In this document: positions 45,604-55,227 of the stretch, piece by piece
Position numbering within the stretch: position 1 is the first letter of the stretch
Layout of the letters: every line of letters starts with the position of its first letter
Source: Cherax quadricarinatus
Taxonomy: Eukaryota; Arthropoda; Malacostraca; Decapoda; Parastacidae
Assembly: GCF_038502225.1 (NCBI RefSeq)
Contig: NC_091340.1
Span: forward strand, 29,843,310 to 29,907,309
Direction: 5' to 3'
Length of the DNA: 64,000 nucleotides
Program-made: the position numbers and the translations under genes
The notes under the pieces: model-generated
Databases searched by the model: none
What the model was told of the DNA's origin: nothing
The model's input: the letters and a program-made list of their open reading frames with translations, nothing else

Positions 45604-45895
45604 CAACTTTAGGTATCTTTATTCTGGAGACGTTTCGCCAGCAAGTGGCTCCTTAGTCCAATGCAGAAATACGATGGAAGATGAATACTTTGAGGTAATC
45701 AGTCCCTCAGCCTGGAGTCGATGTATTCAGTCTATCAATCTAGTTAAAGTTGGATGCTGAGGGACTGATTAGCTCCATATCCTCCTCATCTTCTACTATC
45801 CTCGGCATTGGACTGAAGAAAACCACTGGCTGGTGAAACCTTTCCAAAATGAAGATAACTAAATGTCGGACATTTGTCTCATTTATCAACTTGTC
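45604..45895. mobile_element. Fold-back PLE terminal element
   Basis: Left arm (minus-oriented, 45604-45735) and right arm (plus-oriented, 45755-45895) are inverted copies from 'gtatctttattctgga' / 'tccaaaatgaagataact' to 'ctcagcctgga' / 'ctgagggactgatt'. The left core is CTAAGGA (G5 changed); the right core is intact CTGAAGA. Confidence 0.7.
45803..45858 (+). ncRNA. Hammerhead-like motif (ACCA/TGGT stem II)
   Basis: TTGGA (45808-45812), CTGAAGA (45813-45819), A, ACCA/TGGT (45822-45825/45831-45834), GAAA (45835-45838), CC in place of CG, TT, TCC (45843-45845), AAAATGAAG. Stem II is fully compensated relative to the GCCAC/GTGGC copies. Confidence 0.55.
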
Positions 45896-45900
45896 GGATT

Positions 45901-45942
45901 TTAACATATTTTAACATATTTTAACATATTTTAACATATTTG
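45901..45942 (+). repeat. 10-bp array (TTTTAACATA)
   Basis: Four perfect units. Confidence 0.9.
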
Positions 45943-46031
45943 TGTACTGTACTGCATCTCACGGTATTGTGATCTTTGATCCCCCAATTAAAAATATTTC
46001 TTGGTTCTATAAACACTTACCAATGGAATAT

Positions 46032-46318
46032 TACCTGGATTAAAAGGCATCGGATTAAAAGAGATCAAATTCAAAATCATCAGATTAAAAGGTGTTAGAA
46101 TAAGCGTCATCATATTAAATAGGATCATATTAAATTTCATCGAATTTAAAAGCATTAGACTAAAAGGTATTAAATTAGAAGATATCAGATTAAAAGGGAT
46201 CCGATTAAAAGTTATCAGATTAATAGGGATCAGATTAAAAAACATCAAATTAAAAAGTATTAGATTAAAAGGCATCAGATTAAAAGGCATCAGATTAAAA
46301 GGCATCAGATTAAAAGGC
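46032..46318 (-). repeat. 15-bp array (GGCATCAGATTAAAA)
   Basis: About 19 units, degenerate on the left, nearly perfect at 46258-46318. The 105-codon minus frame (MPFNL repeats) is an artefact of the 15-bp period. Confidence 0.93.
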
Positions 46319-46389
46319 AGTAATTTTTATCAAAGTTTTAATTAGTTCTTCACTGATACTGATTCAAGTCATACCCAGAAAATTCTTTC

Positions 46390-46765
46390 GTGTCGAGTAA
46401 CACAAACTATGGCTCACGGTACGGGTGGAGATTGAACTTGCGGCAAGTGAGTCGCAAACTATGGGGTGTTCGAGGGTAATAGCTAGGCAGGCATTGTGCA
46501 CCATTTATTACGTTGTTAATCCTGTCAGAAATGGGGTGTCATGTATATCCACTATGCCATTCTCCATGGGGAAGTGGAAAAGAATTCTTCCTCCGCAAGC
46601 CATGATTCGTGTCGTAAGAGGCGACTAAAATGCCGGGAGCAAGGAGCCAGTAACCCCTTCTCCTGTATGCATTAGTAAATTTAAAAAGAGAAACTTTCTT
46701 ATTTTTTAGGTCACCCTGCCTCGGTGGGATACGGCCGGTGTGTTACGAGATAAAAAAAATAAGCC
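46390..46765 (+). mobile_element. Composite SINE-like repeat
   Basis: Left part has a B-box-like 'ggagattgaacttgcggcaa'. Right part has 'gtcgtaagaggcgactaaaa', 'ccgggagcaaggagccagta', 'aaatttaaaaagagaaactt' and 'cctcggtgggatacggccgg'. I recognise the right part as a widespread decapod dispersed repeat, from memory. Confidence 0.6.
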
Positions 46766-46894
46766 ACCGTTGACCTTGTACAGGTATAGATCGTCTCCTA
46801 CTCACGTAGTGCTCACGCCTGGGTTAGTAACCCCCTGGGTTAGTAGCTCCCTGACAATGTGACTAGGCTGAACATTGCTGGGTTAGGGGATGAA

Positions 46895-46959
46895 CTGCCA
46901 GAGAGAGAGAGAGATAGACAGACAGACAGACAGACAGAGACAGACAGAGACAGAGAGAC

Positions 46960-46994
<35 letters not shown>

Positions 46995-46995
46995 A
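46895..46995 (+). repeat. (GA)/(CAGA)n microsatellite
   Basis: GAGA then GACAGACA tetranucleotide runs. Confidence 0.93.
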
Positions 46996-47314
46996 ATACT
47001 TGTATAATTAGCCCAGCAAGGGATGAAATTCCCGTAATCGGCTTGACTCAGCCCAGTGGAAGGCTTCCACGGTAACAAGATAAGTTACTAAATTGACTGA
47101 TAGAGTTGAAGGAGATGGATTAATTTCAAGTACCTGCGACCTGCCTCCAGCCTTCCTACTGATACAACATCCTTAGTATTGACGTTAATTATAATGCCTG
47201 TGTTGCTTGTCAAACAAGGCATCATCGTTAATTCCCTCAGTACAACCTGTTGTGTACCTGTAGTCTACTTGTAGGCTGTCTGTAGTGTATCTGTAAAGTT
47301 TTTAGTCTACCTGT

Positions 47315-47470
47315 AGGCTACGTGGAGGGTGTGTTCTACCTGGAGGGTGTGTTCTGCCTGGAGGGTGTGTTCTACCTGGAGGGTGTGTTCTGCCTGGAGG
47401 GTGTGTTCTACCTGGAGGGCGTTCCGGGGGGGTCAACGCCCCCGTGGCTCAGTCCATGACCAGGCTTTCT
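47315..47470 (+). repeat. 18-bp array grown from SINE head
   Basis: Five to six units of TGTTCTACCTGGAGGGTG or TGTTCTGCCTGGAGGGTG run straight into 'tacctggagggcgttccggg' and 'tcaacgcccccgtggctcag' of the CGCCCCC-rich SINE, so the array is a tandem amplification of the SINE's own head. Confidence 0.8.
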
Positions 47471-47509
47471 GTAGTGTGGTAATTGATACTGACAAATTGG
47501 TTAAAAAAA

Positions 47510-47590
47510 CACGTGAACAAACACTAGGACATATTAGAAAATGTTTCGGTCCTGAGACCGAAACGTTTTCTAACACATAGAAGTAGGCAT
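47510..47590. mobile_element. Minimal fold-back with hairpin-GAAACG
   Basis: 'attagaaaatgtttcggtc' and 'gaccgaaacgttttctaa' are inverted around CTGA. GGTC/GACC forms the hairpin before GAAACG. Confidence 0.65.
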
Positions 47591-47934
47591 AATGTTTGTC
47601 AGGAAACAGGACAAGTGTTTCCTGAATCGGGTCTTAGTTATATGATGACCCACAGTTGGCGCTTTTGGTCACCTGACCGAGGACTTCCGCTGGCTTACCG
47701 GTCCACTTCTTTAAAAATCATCGTTATAAACACACACATATTTAAATGATAGTATATATAGACGGAAAGTGAGGTGTGAGTGATCCATAATAACCTTAAA
47801 AATGACGTATTTGAGGTTAGGTAGGCAATGAGGTCACGTGGTTCTTATGTTGTTAGGTAGGTGCTTTACCTAATTGAGTATCATGTATGCCAATGTGCTT
47901 GAAATTTTGTAGCTTCATGTATTATGTTCTATGT
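47591..47934. other. Unassigned spacer
   Basis: No feature recognised. Confidence 0.35.
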
Positions 47935-48780
47935 TGTTAGTGACGGCGATTAGCGAGGCTTCTAGACATCGTCGGCGTCTAAGATCTTGTTCGGTGAGGA
48001 CGAGCTGTATCTCATTTCAGTTCAACTAATGTCCCGTGGAGTCCCTGTGGAGGACACAGGCGTACTTTAAGTCGTCTTTGTTCCTGGCGTTTCGATGTTC
48101 GTTCAGGTGAACCGAAAGATTTCTTCCTGTTTCTCCTACGTATTTCTTAGGACAATATCCGCAGGGTATAGACGCCTGCTGTGGAAGTTAGAGGTGTGGG
48201 GTTGCGTTTCATAATGAGGAATTTGATAGATGATGTGTCTATGGTGATGTGTTTATGGTGATATGTTTATTCGTGGCAACATCGCCACAGAGGAGCTCTA
48301 TGAGGATTATTCCACGGGGAATTTGTTGAGGATAGCTTGTGTCTTGAGTCTGCAATCCCGGATAAAAAGAAATGGAAACTGAAGACGTGTGAAGGCTTGT
48401 GTTATGTAAATACTTTCTTCTTCAAGAAAACAAGGGCTGGAGATGCCAAGAGCTCTCAAGAAAAAGCCTAACCGGGCTCCTCTTTTTGTACGGGTGTCTT
48501 GGTGCGGATAGAAGTATATAAGATCGTCCTTGCTGCTAGGTTTCTCTATACACTTTGAAAAGAAGGGTCTCACTGTCAGGAGACCTGCACAGGAGGACAT
48601 CGAGGAAAAGAAATGTCATCTTTTCTCGAGTTCCAGTGTAAACTTTAACGACGGCTCAAGAGCGTTGATCTTATTGAGGAGGACCTGGCTTCTGAAACAT
48701 CTCGGACAGAACACCAAGATATCGTCAACGTAACTTCGCCAGAACACGGTGTTGGGAGAAAGGGATATACCTGTAATCAA
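47935..48780 (-). pseudogene. Penelope-like element RT C-terminus + GIY-YIG endonuclease
   Basis: From 48780 leftward: ISLSPNTVFWRSYVDDILVFC (YVDD is the RT catalytic motif C), LLNKINALEPSLKFTLELEK, a stop, CRSPDSET-like sequence, KPSSKDDLIYFYPHQDTRTKRG (RT end), FLRALGISSPCFLEEE and FTRLQFP. After a gap (48200-48300) comes the endonuclease: SIPCGYCPKKYVGETGRNLSVHLNEH, YACVLHRDSTGH, two stops, then DLRRRRCLEASLIAVTNNI. PLEs pair this telomerase-related RT with a GIY-YIG nuclease. Several stops and frameshifts make it a pseudogene. It differs from 606-978 (CGYC for CGGC), so it is a second subfamily. Confidence 0.88.
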
Positions 48781-48954
48781 CCTGCAGTTTCCCTGTAATT
48801 TATATTCAGATTACATATAGTTGTCAACCTGCAGTCTACCTGTAATTTATATTCAGATTCCATATAGTTTATCTATAGTCTAGCTGTAATCAACCTATAG
48901 GTTACAATGTCGACTATTATGTAGCTATCCTGTAGTCTACTTGTACTCTAGAGC

Positions 48955-49330
48955 TTCATTATGTAATGAATTTTACTATGTAGAGCTTTATCATAAAATG
49001 TGTTTCACTGTGTCATGAATTTCACTGGATAGAGCTTCATCAAGTCATGTATTTCACTGAGTAGAGCTTTATCAAGTCATGTATTTCACTGCACAGAGTT
49101 TAATTCACATACTTTGCTCTGTGTAGAGCTTAATCAGCCATATGTTTTGCCCTGCGTAGAGCTTTCTCAAAACATATGCTTTCTTCTGTGTGGTATTTTA
49201 ATCCCTTTCGTGTTTTTAAGACTTGTTTTGGAGAGTAGAGCTTTATGAATCATATGTTTAGTTCTGTGCAGAGCTTCATCGTGTCATACATAACGCAATA
49301 AGGCTCTACACTGAGCGAAACGTTGCCCCA
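48955..49330 (+). repeat. Degenerate 45- to 60-bp units ending in a hammerhead-like hairpin
   Basis: Five or more units with 'tagagctttatcaagtcatg' and 'tatttcact(g)'. The last unit runs into GCTC TACACT GAGC, GAAACG, TTGCCCC, AATTAAAG at 49293-49330. The repeated 'agagcttTATCA' looks like the complement side of the TTGATAAAGCTC core, so the array may derive from PLE ends. Confidence 0.6.
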
Positions 49331-49784
49331 ATTAAAGCAAGCTCGCGTTGTATCTTGTATCTTTCCTTCGTTTTGGTCAGCAGTACGAAATGAAAAGGGA
49401 CAATAACATGGCTAGACGGTGCAAGAAACAAAGGCACTACTTCCCCTCAGTGCCAAGTAGACCGGCACACACACACACACACACACCCAGACTTTGGTCT
49501 GGCACCCTGCTGGCTCCCTGCTGGCACCCCTCCGTGACCAGCAAAACCTCACATATAATGGCTCGCTTCCATAACGAGATATGATCTATAGCTGAAGACG
49601 AACGCAATGGTTCTAAGGAGGATTTTGGCTTTTAAGAAGATACACAGTAGACTGTTTACATTTTTTGTTCTCGTCCTCTGAAAGAAAATGCTGAGCGGGA
49701 GAAAAGAGGGAGAAATTATTTAAAAGAGGAAGAATCAAGAGGGAAAGAGTAAGAGAGTAAGAGATTTGGCTTTAAATTTACAAA
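49331..49784. other. Unassigned spacer
   Basis: Short (CA)9 at 49470-49488. 49680-49760 is A/G-rich. No gene seen. Confidence 0.4.
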
Positions 49785-50085
49785 ACTGAATATACTCTCA
49801 GTGCTCTTACACTATTCTGTACAAGAGTTACACAGTGGGAACTCCCACAGTGTACTACTACGCAATTCTGTATGGTAATTACATTGTGAGAACACGCACT
49901 GTGTACTCCAATGCATTTCTGTATAATAGTTACATCGTGGAAACACTGTGTGTGTGGTTTCACTATTCTAAGATAGTCACATAGTAGAAACACCTTCAGT
50001 GTGCTAGTACACTATTTTATATGATACTTACATAGTGAGAAGTCCCATAGTGTGCTACTATGCTATTCAATATGATAGGTGCGTA
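49785..50085 (+). repeat. Degenerate array of about 60 bp
   Basis: Five units with 'ctattctgtacaagagttac', 'acagtgggaactcccacagt' and 'gtgctactac' phrases, 20-30% diverged by eye. Confidence 0.65.
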
Positions 50086-50600
50086 TTGGGATTAAAACCT
50101 ATAAACCTATGTTTTCCTGTCATATTTCCTCACATACAATAGTTGTTCGCTTAAAGTAATTAATTTGTCTCCCTGAGGCTGGAAAATTTCAGTAGGGTGA
50201 TGAAGATATCGTTTTGCAATCCAGTTGTTCAGTTGTTAAAGGAACGTCATAGGTTTGCTTTCAGCTGAAGTTACTGATACTTGAGAATCACAGCAAAACA
50301 AGAATTTATGAAGATATTTTTAACATGAGTTTGGAAGTGAGTGAGAAATTGGGGCTAGGAGAGATAGAGAAAGTTTAAGAGGAGTGAGGATTAAAGAGAG
50401 AGAGAGAGGGCAGGGTAGGGTGAAAGTGAGATAGCTGGGAAGGAGGGAGGGAGGGGTTAGAAGAGGGAGAGAGAGAAGAGGGAGAACCAGGGTAAGAAAC
50501 ACTGAGGAACAAGACTGCAGGCAGGAAGCGAGGTTGCTTCCCATCTCTAAGGAAAACAAAATACGCTTCACATGAAGGATGTATTGACGCAACACACAAA
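50086..50600. other. Unassigned, GA-rich in part
   Basis: 50390-50490 is a purine-rich GAGAG/AGGG tract. No gene recognised. Confidence 0.4.
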
Positions 50601-50637
50601 CAATGCTGGAACGTCAGTCATACTGCTGGAACGTCAG

Positions 50638-50718
<81 letters not shown>

Positions 50719-50790
50719 TGGAACGTCAGTCATACTGCTGGAACGTCAATTACACACACACACACACTGCTGGAACGTCAGTCATACTGT
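50601..50790 (+). repeat. 28-bp-type array, left part with (CA)n
   Basis: GCTGGAACGTCAGTCATACT units with long CA runs (50640-50715). Interrupted at about 50790 by a LINE fragment. Confidence 0.88.
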
Positions 50791-51530
50791 TAGAACGTCA
50801 AGGAGCAACTGGCAAAGAAGACTGCAGACAGAGTATAGTCTAGGTGGCCAAGGACTGCAAACCTCACTCAAGGAAAAAGATCTTGGGGAGTGTATAATAC
50901 TGAGGACATCTCCTGAGGCGCACATTAATCAGATAACTGCTGGTAAACCTAAGGATAGCGTTCCGATACTTCATAAAGGAATCGTTCAAGACTCTGTACT
51001 CCATTTACGTCAGGCCCATACTGGAGTATGCAGCACCAGTTTGGAATCCACACCTGGTCAAGCACGTCAAGAAATTAGAGAAAGTGCAAAGGCTTGCAAC
51101 AAGACTAGTCCCAGAGTTAAGGGGGTTGTCCTACGAAGAAAGGTTAAGGGAAATCGGCCTGACAACACTGGAGGACAGGAGGGTCAGGGGAGACATGATA
51201 ACGACATATAAAATACTGCGCGGAATAGACAAGGTGGACAAAGACAGGATGTTCTAGAGATGGGACACAGAAATAAGAGGTCACCCTTGGAAGCTGAAGA
51301 CTCAGATGAGTCACAGAGATGTTAGGAAGTATTTCTCCAGTCATTGAGTTGTCAGGAAGTGGAAAAGCCTAGAAAATGACGTAGTGGAGGCGGGAACCAT
51401 ACATAGTTTTAAGACGAGGTTTGATAAAGCTCATGGAGCAGGGAGAGAGAGGACCCAGTAGCAATCAGTGAAGAGGCAGGGCCAGGAGCTATGAATCGAA
51501 CCCTGCAACCACAAATAGGTGAGTACAAAT
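50791..51530 (+). pseudogene. LINE RT fragment, copy 4, inserted in the array
   Basis: The plus strand matches the C-terminal third of ORF2 of 26015-28840: LQTSLKEKDLGE, frameshifted pieces of the thumb (rendered in other frames as 'FRYFIKESFKTLY' and 'YVRPILEYAAPVWNPHLVKHVKK'), then the 3' end 'ctgcaaccacaaataggtga' and 'gtacaaataagtgagtac'. It is 5'-truncated. The tail runs directly into the CA units of the array. Confidence 0.82.
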
Positions 51531-51535
51531 AAGTG

Positions 51536-52630
51536 AGTACACACACACACACACACACTCACTGCTGGAAAGTCAGTCACACTGCTAGAACGTCACTGAT
51601 TCACTGCTGGAACGTCAGTCACACTCACACACTGCTGGAACGTCAGTCACACACACACACTGCTGAAACGTCAGTCACACACACACACACACACTGCTGG
51701 AACGTCAGTCACACACACACACTGCTGGAACGTCAGCCACACACACTGCCGGAACGTCAGTCACACACACTGCCGGAACGTCAGCCACACACACACACTG
51801 CCGGAACGTCAGCCACACACACTGCCGGAACGTCAGTCACACACACTGCCGGAACGTCAGTCACACACACACACTGCCGGAATGTCAGTCACATACACAC
51901 ACACACTGCCGGAACGTCAGTCACACACACACACTGCCGGAACGTCAGTCACACACACTGCCGGAACGTCAGTCACACACACACACACTGCCGGAACGTC
52001 AGTCACACACACACACTGTCGGAACGTCAGTCACACACACACACTGCCGGAACGTCAGTCACACACACACTGCCGGAACGTCAGTCACACACACACACTG
52101 CCGGAACGTCAGTCACACACACACACTGCCGGAACGTCAGTCACACACACACACTGCCGGAACGTCAGTCACACACACACACTGCTGGAACGTCAGTCAC
52201 ACACACACACTGCCGGAACGTCAGTCACACACACACACTGCCGGAACGTCAGTCACACACACACACTGCCGGAACGTCAGTCACACACACACACTGCCGG
52301 AACGTCAGTCACACACACACACTGCCGGAACGTCAGTCACACACACACACTGCCGGAACGTCAGTCACACACACACACTGCCGGAACGTCAGTCACACAC
52401 ACACACTGCCGGAACGTCAGTCACACACACACACTGCCGGAACGTCAGTCACACACACACACACTGCTGGAACGTCAGTCACACACACACACTGCCGGAA
52501 CGTCAGTCACACACACACACTGCTGGAACGTCAGTCACACACACACACTGCCGGAACGTCAGTCACACACACACACTGCCGGAACGTCAGTCACACACAC
52601 ACACTGCCGGAACGTCAGTCACACACGCTA
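51536..52630 (+). repeat. 28-bp array: CTGCCGGAACGTCAGT + (CA)6
   Basis: About 38 units of CTGCCGGAACGTCAGT plus a CA run of variable length. Left units are CTGCTGG and irregular; the centre is very regular at 28 bp. Open frames (His/Thr-rich) are artefacts. Confidence 0.96.
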
Positions 52631-52791
52631 CAGGAATGTCAGACGAAATCTCCAAGAAAAGCAAAATTTGGTGTAGGATTTTCCAGGCGTATCATTAGCA
52701 ATATCTAATGTTTAACATGTACTTTGGCTAAATGATCAGTAAATTTACGCAGAAATACGCTGAGAAATTATGCAATAAGTGCTCAAAATGC

Positions 52792-52941
<150 letters not shown>

Positions 52942-52974
52942 AAAGCATTTTTATTTGTAACTTTCTATTTTTAG

Positions 52975-53070
52975 ATTACTTGTCAACGGCTTTGGGGGTC
53001 AACGCCCCCTGCTTTCCGGTGCTAAATCAGGCCAGCTGGTGGATGGCCCTCGCTACCAGGTTGTTACTGC
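52975..53070 (+). mobile_element. CGCCCCC-rich SINE-like fragment
   Basis: 'tttgggggtcaacgccccct' and 'aggccagctggtggatggcc'. Same family as 47400-47470, diverged. Confidence 0.5.
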
Positions 53071-53329
53071 TAGACACTACAGTTCGGCTGATCAGAAATT
53101 AATATGAGGAATTTGTTCATCCACATTGCTCCCTGGAACCGTCTCTCCTGTTACAGCAGCTGTTACATCCTTCCAGCCAGATGTCTTAAATGGAAATCAG
53201 TAAATAATAGGATATTTGATGCCGGATCTGAAATATTTCCTAAACATATTTCGATTTTCTATAGCTGATTTTTGACATTGTTGATCCCTCGTGTACACTG
53301 ACGCGAGCCCAAAGTGATGCTGTCACGTC

Positions 53330-53420
53330 TGAATTTTCCTCTTAGCGCACTCAGCTCATATACTGAGTGTCCATGGTTCAATTCCCGGTACGGGTAAACA
53401 AATTTCCTTAAAACACCTGA
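53330..53420 (+). mobile_element. tRNA-like SINE fragment
   Basis: 'gcgcactcagctcatatact' (A-box-like) and 'catggttcaattcccggtac' (B-box-like), correctly spaced. No clean acceptor stem. Confidence 0.6.
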
Positions 53421-53544
53421 TGTCTATGTTCACGTAGCTGAGAAGCAGCTTATAAACCGTTGGCAGGAGAGGTGCAGCAGTCATAGGTGGTGTAACATTT
53501 GTTCAATGTGGAAGTAGGTCGTGCCCAAGAATTAGGCATAAGAA

Positions 53545-53742
53545 ACACAAATAACCCGCACATAAAAGACAGAAGCTTACGACGACGTTTCGGTCCGACT
53601 TGGACCATTGACAAAGTCACACCGTGTGTGACTTTGTCAATGGTCCAAGTCGGACCGAAACGTCGTCGTAAGCTTCTGTCTTTTATGTGCGGGTTATTTG
53701 TGTATCGTTCCAGTCACGGTATTGTGCCTTTTTTTTATTTAT
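53545..53742. mobile_element. Perfect palindrome element (family B) with 13-bp TSD
   Basis: Arms of 77 bp (53546-53622 and 53626-53702) are exactly complementary around CGT. A 3' tail 'gtatcgttcc...attgtgcc', T run and ATTTATT follows. TTAGGCATAAGAA is present at 53532-53544 and 53743-53755, a 13-bp target-site duplication. TSD plus AT-rich tail indicate a recent retrotransposition-type insertion. Each arm has the GGTCC/GGACC hairpin before GAAACG. Confidence 0.88.
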
Positions 53743-53750
53743 TTAGGCAT

Positions 53751-54004
53751 AAGAACATAAGAACATAAGAACGAAGGAACACTGCAGAAGGCCTACTGGC
53801 CCATGCGAGGCAGGTCCAAGTCTCCTACCGGCTTAAGCCAATGCACCCAACCTAGTCAGGTCATGTCACATTGACTTAAGAACATAAGAACATAAGAACG
53901 AAGGAACACTGCAGAAGGCCTACTGGCCCATGCGAGGCAGGTCCAAGTCTCCTACCGGCTTAAGCCAATGCACCCAACCTAGTCAGGTTAGGTCACATTG
54001 ACTT
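53751..54004 (-). repeat. 127-bp tandem duplication of CR1-like LINE 3' end
   Basis: Two copies (53751-53877, 53878-54004) of the 3' terminus, each ending on the minus strand in TTCTTATG units. The first is a tail-only copy; the second continues into the LINE body. Confidence 0.8.
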
Positions 54005-54906
54005 AAGGGAGGAACACGGCAACCGACCTGGTAGCTCAAGCTATCAGGTCCAACTCACACCCACCCACATCCACTCATGTATTTATCCAACCTATTTTTA
54101 AAGCTACACAACGTTCTGGCCTCTATAACTGTACTCGTGAGTTTGTTCCACTCATCCACAACTCTATTACCAAACCAGTACTTTCCTATATCCTTCCTGA
54201 ATCTGAATTTTTCCAACTTAAAACCATTGCTGCGAGTCCTGTCTAGGCTAGATATTTTCAGCACACTATTTACATCCCCTTTATTTATTCCTGTCTTCCA
54301 TTTATACACCTCAATCATATCCCCCCTAATTCTACGTCTTTCTAGAGAGTGCAGATTCAGGGCCCTTAGTCTATCCTCATAGGGAAGGTTTCTGATACAT
54401 GGGATCAACTTTGTCATCCTCCTTTGTACATTTTCCAGAGAATTTATATCCATTCTGTAATACGGTGACCAAAACTGTGCAGCATAATCTAAATGAGGCC
54501 TAACCAAGGATGTATAGAGTTGAAGAACAACCTGAGGACTCCTATTATTTATGCTTCTTGATATGAAGCCAAGGATTCTATTAGCTTTATTGCGAACACT
54601 TATGCACTGTTGTCTTGGTTTCAGATTACTGCTAACCAGAACTCCTAAATCTTTTTCGCAATCCGTAATATTAAGATCTACATTATTTAGTTTATATGTG
54701 GCATGGTTATTGTCCTGTCCAACATTTAGAACTTTGCATTTGTCTATATTAAACTGCATCTACCACTTCTCCGACCACTGCATCAGTCTATTCAAATCTT
54801 CCTGGAGTGCTCGAATGTCCTCGTCAGAATGAATTCGACGGCCTATTTTGGTGTCATCGGCAAACCTGCTGATGTCGCTCTTTATGCCCTCATCTATGTC
54901 GTTTAT
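53878..54906 (-). pseudogene. CR1-like LINE, RT C-terminal part and 3' end
   Basis: Minus strand from 54906: FINDIDEGIKSDISRFADDTKIGRR (motif C FADD), LNRLMQWSEKW, an in-frame TAG, MQFNIDKCKVLNVG, LNITDCEKDLGVLVSSNLKPRQQC, RSPQVVLQLYTSLVRPHLDYAAQFWSPY, RRMTKLIP and RRIRGDMIEVYKWKTGI, ending GNRVVDEWNKLTSTVIEARTLCSFKNRLD. Then about 180 bp of 3' UTR and 8-bp tail units. 5'-truncated. A different family from the 22-28 kb LINEs. Confidence 0.88.
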
Positions 54907-55027
54907 GAAAGTTAAGACACATGCGCAACACCCGGACATCCCCATTGTAGACGCCTCGCCATCCAGCGGCCCCATCAACACAGATTCCAGGACACAATAG
55001 GAAGACAGCAGAACCATGTACAAAAGA
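54907..55027 (-). repeat. GC-shifted PLE-type terminal fragment
   Basis: 'gttaagacacatgcgcaaca', 'gacatccccattgtagacgc', 'ccagcggccccatcaacaca' align with 10495-10570 but with many A/T to G/C changes. The minus strand still shows TTGATG, GCC...GGC, GAGGCGTC, TACAATG. Confidence 0.55.
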
Positions 55028-55227
55028 TGAGGCAACCGACCTGGTAGCTCAAGCTATCAGGTCCAACTCACACCCACCCACATCCACTCATGTATTTATC
55101 CAACCTATTTTTAAAGCTACACAACGTTCTGGCCTCTATAACTGTACTCGGGAGTTTGTTCCACTCATCCACAACTCTATTACCAAACCAGTACTTTCCT
55201 ATATCCTTCCTGAATCTGAATTTTTCC
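55028..55227 (-). mobile_element. Second partial copy of CR1-like LINE 3' region
   Basis: Repeats 54018-54208 almost exactly ('ggcaaccgacctggtagctc' to 'ctgaatctgaatttttcc'), then breaks into the 32-bp array. Confidence 0.85.

Noticed and set aside
51536..52630. CRISPR-like array (regular 28-bp period with spacers)
   Set aside because: The 'spacers' are only CA runs of near-constant length. Eukaryotic minisatellite, no cas genes.
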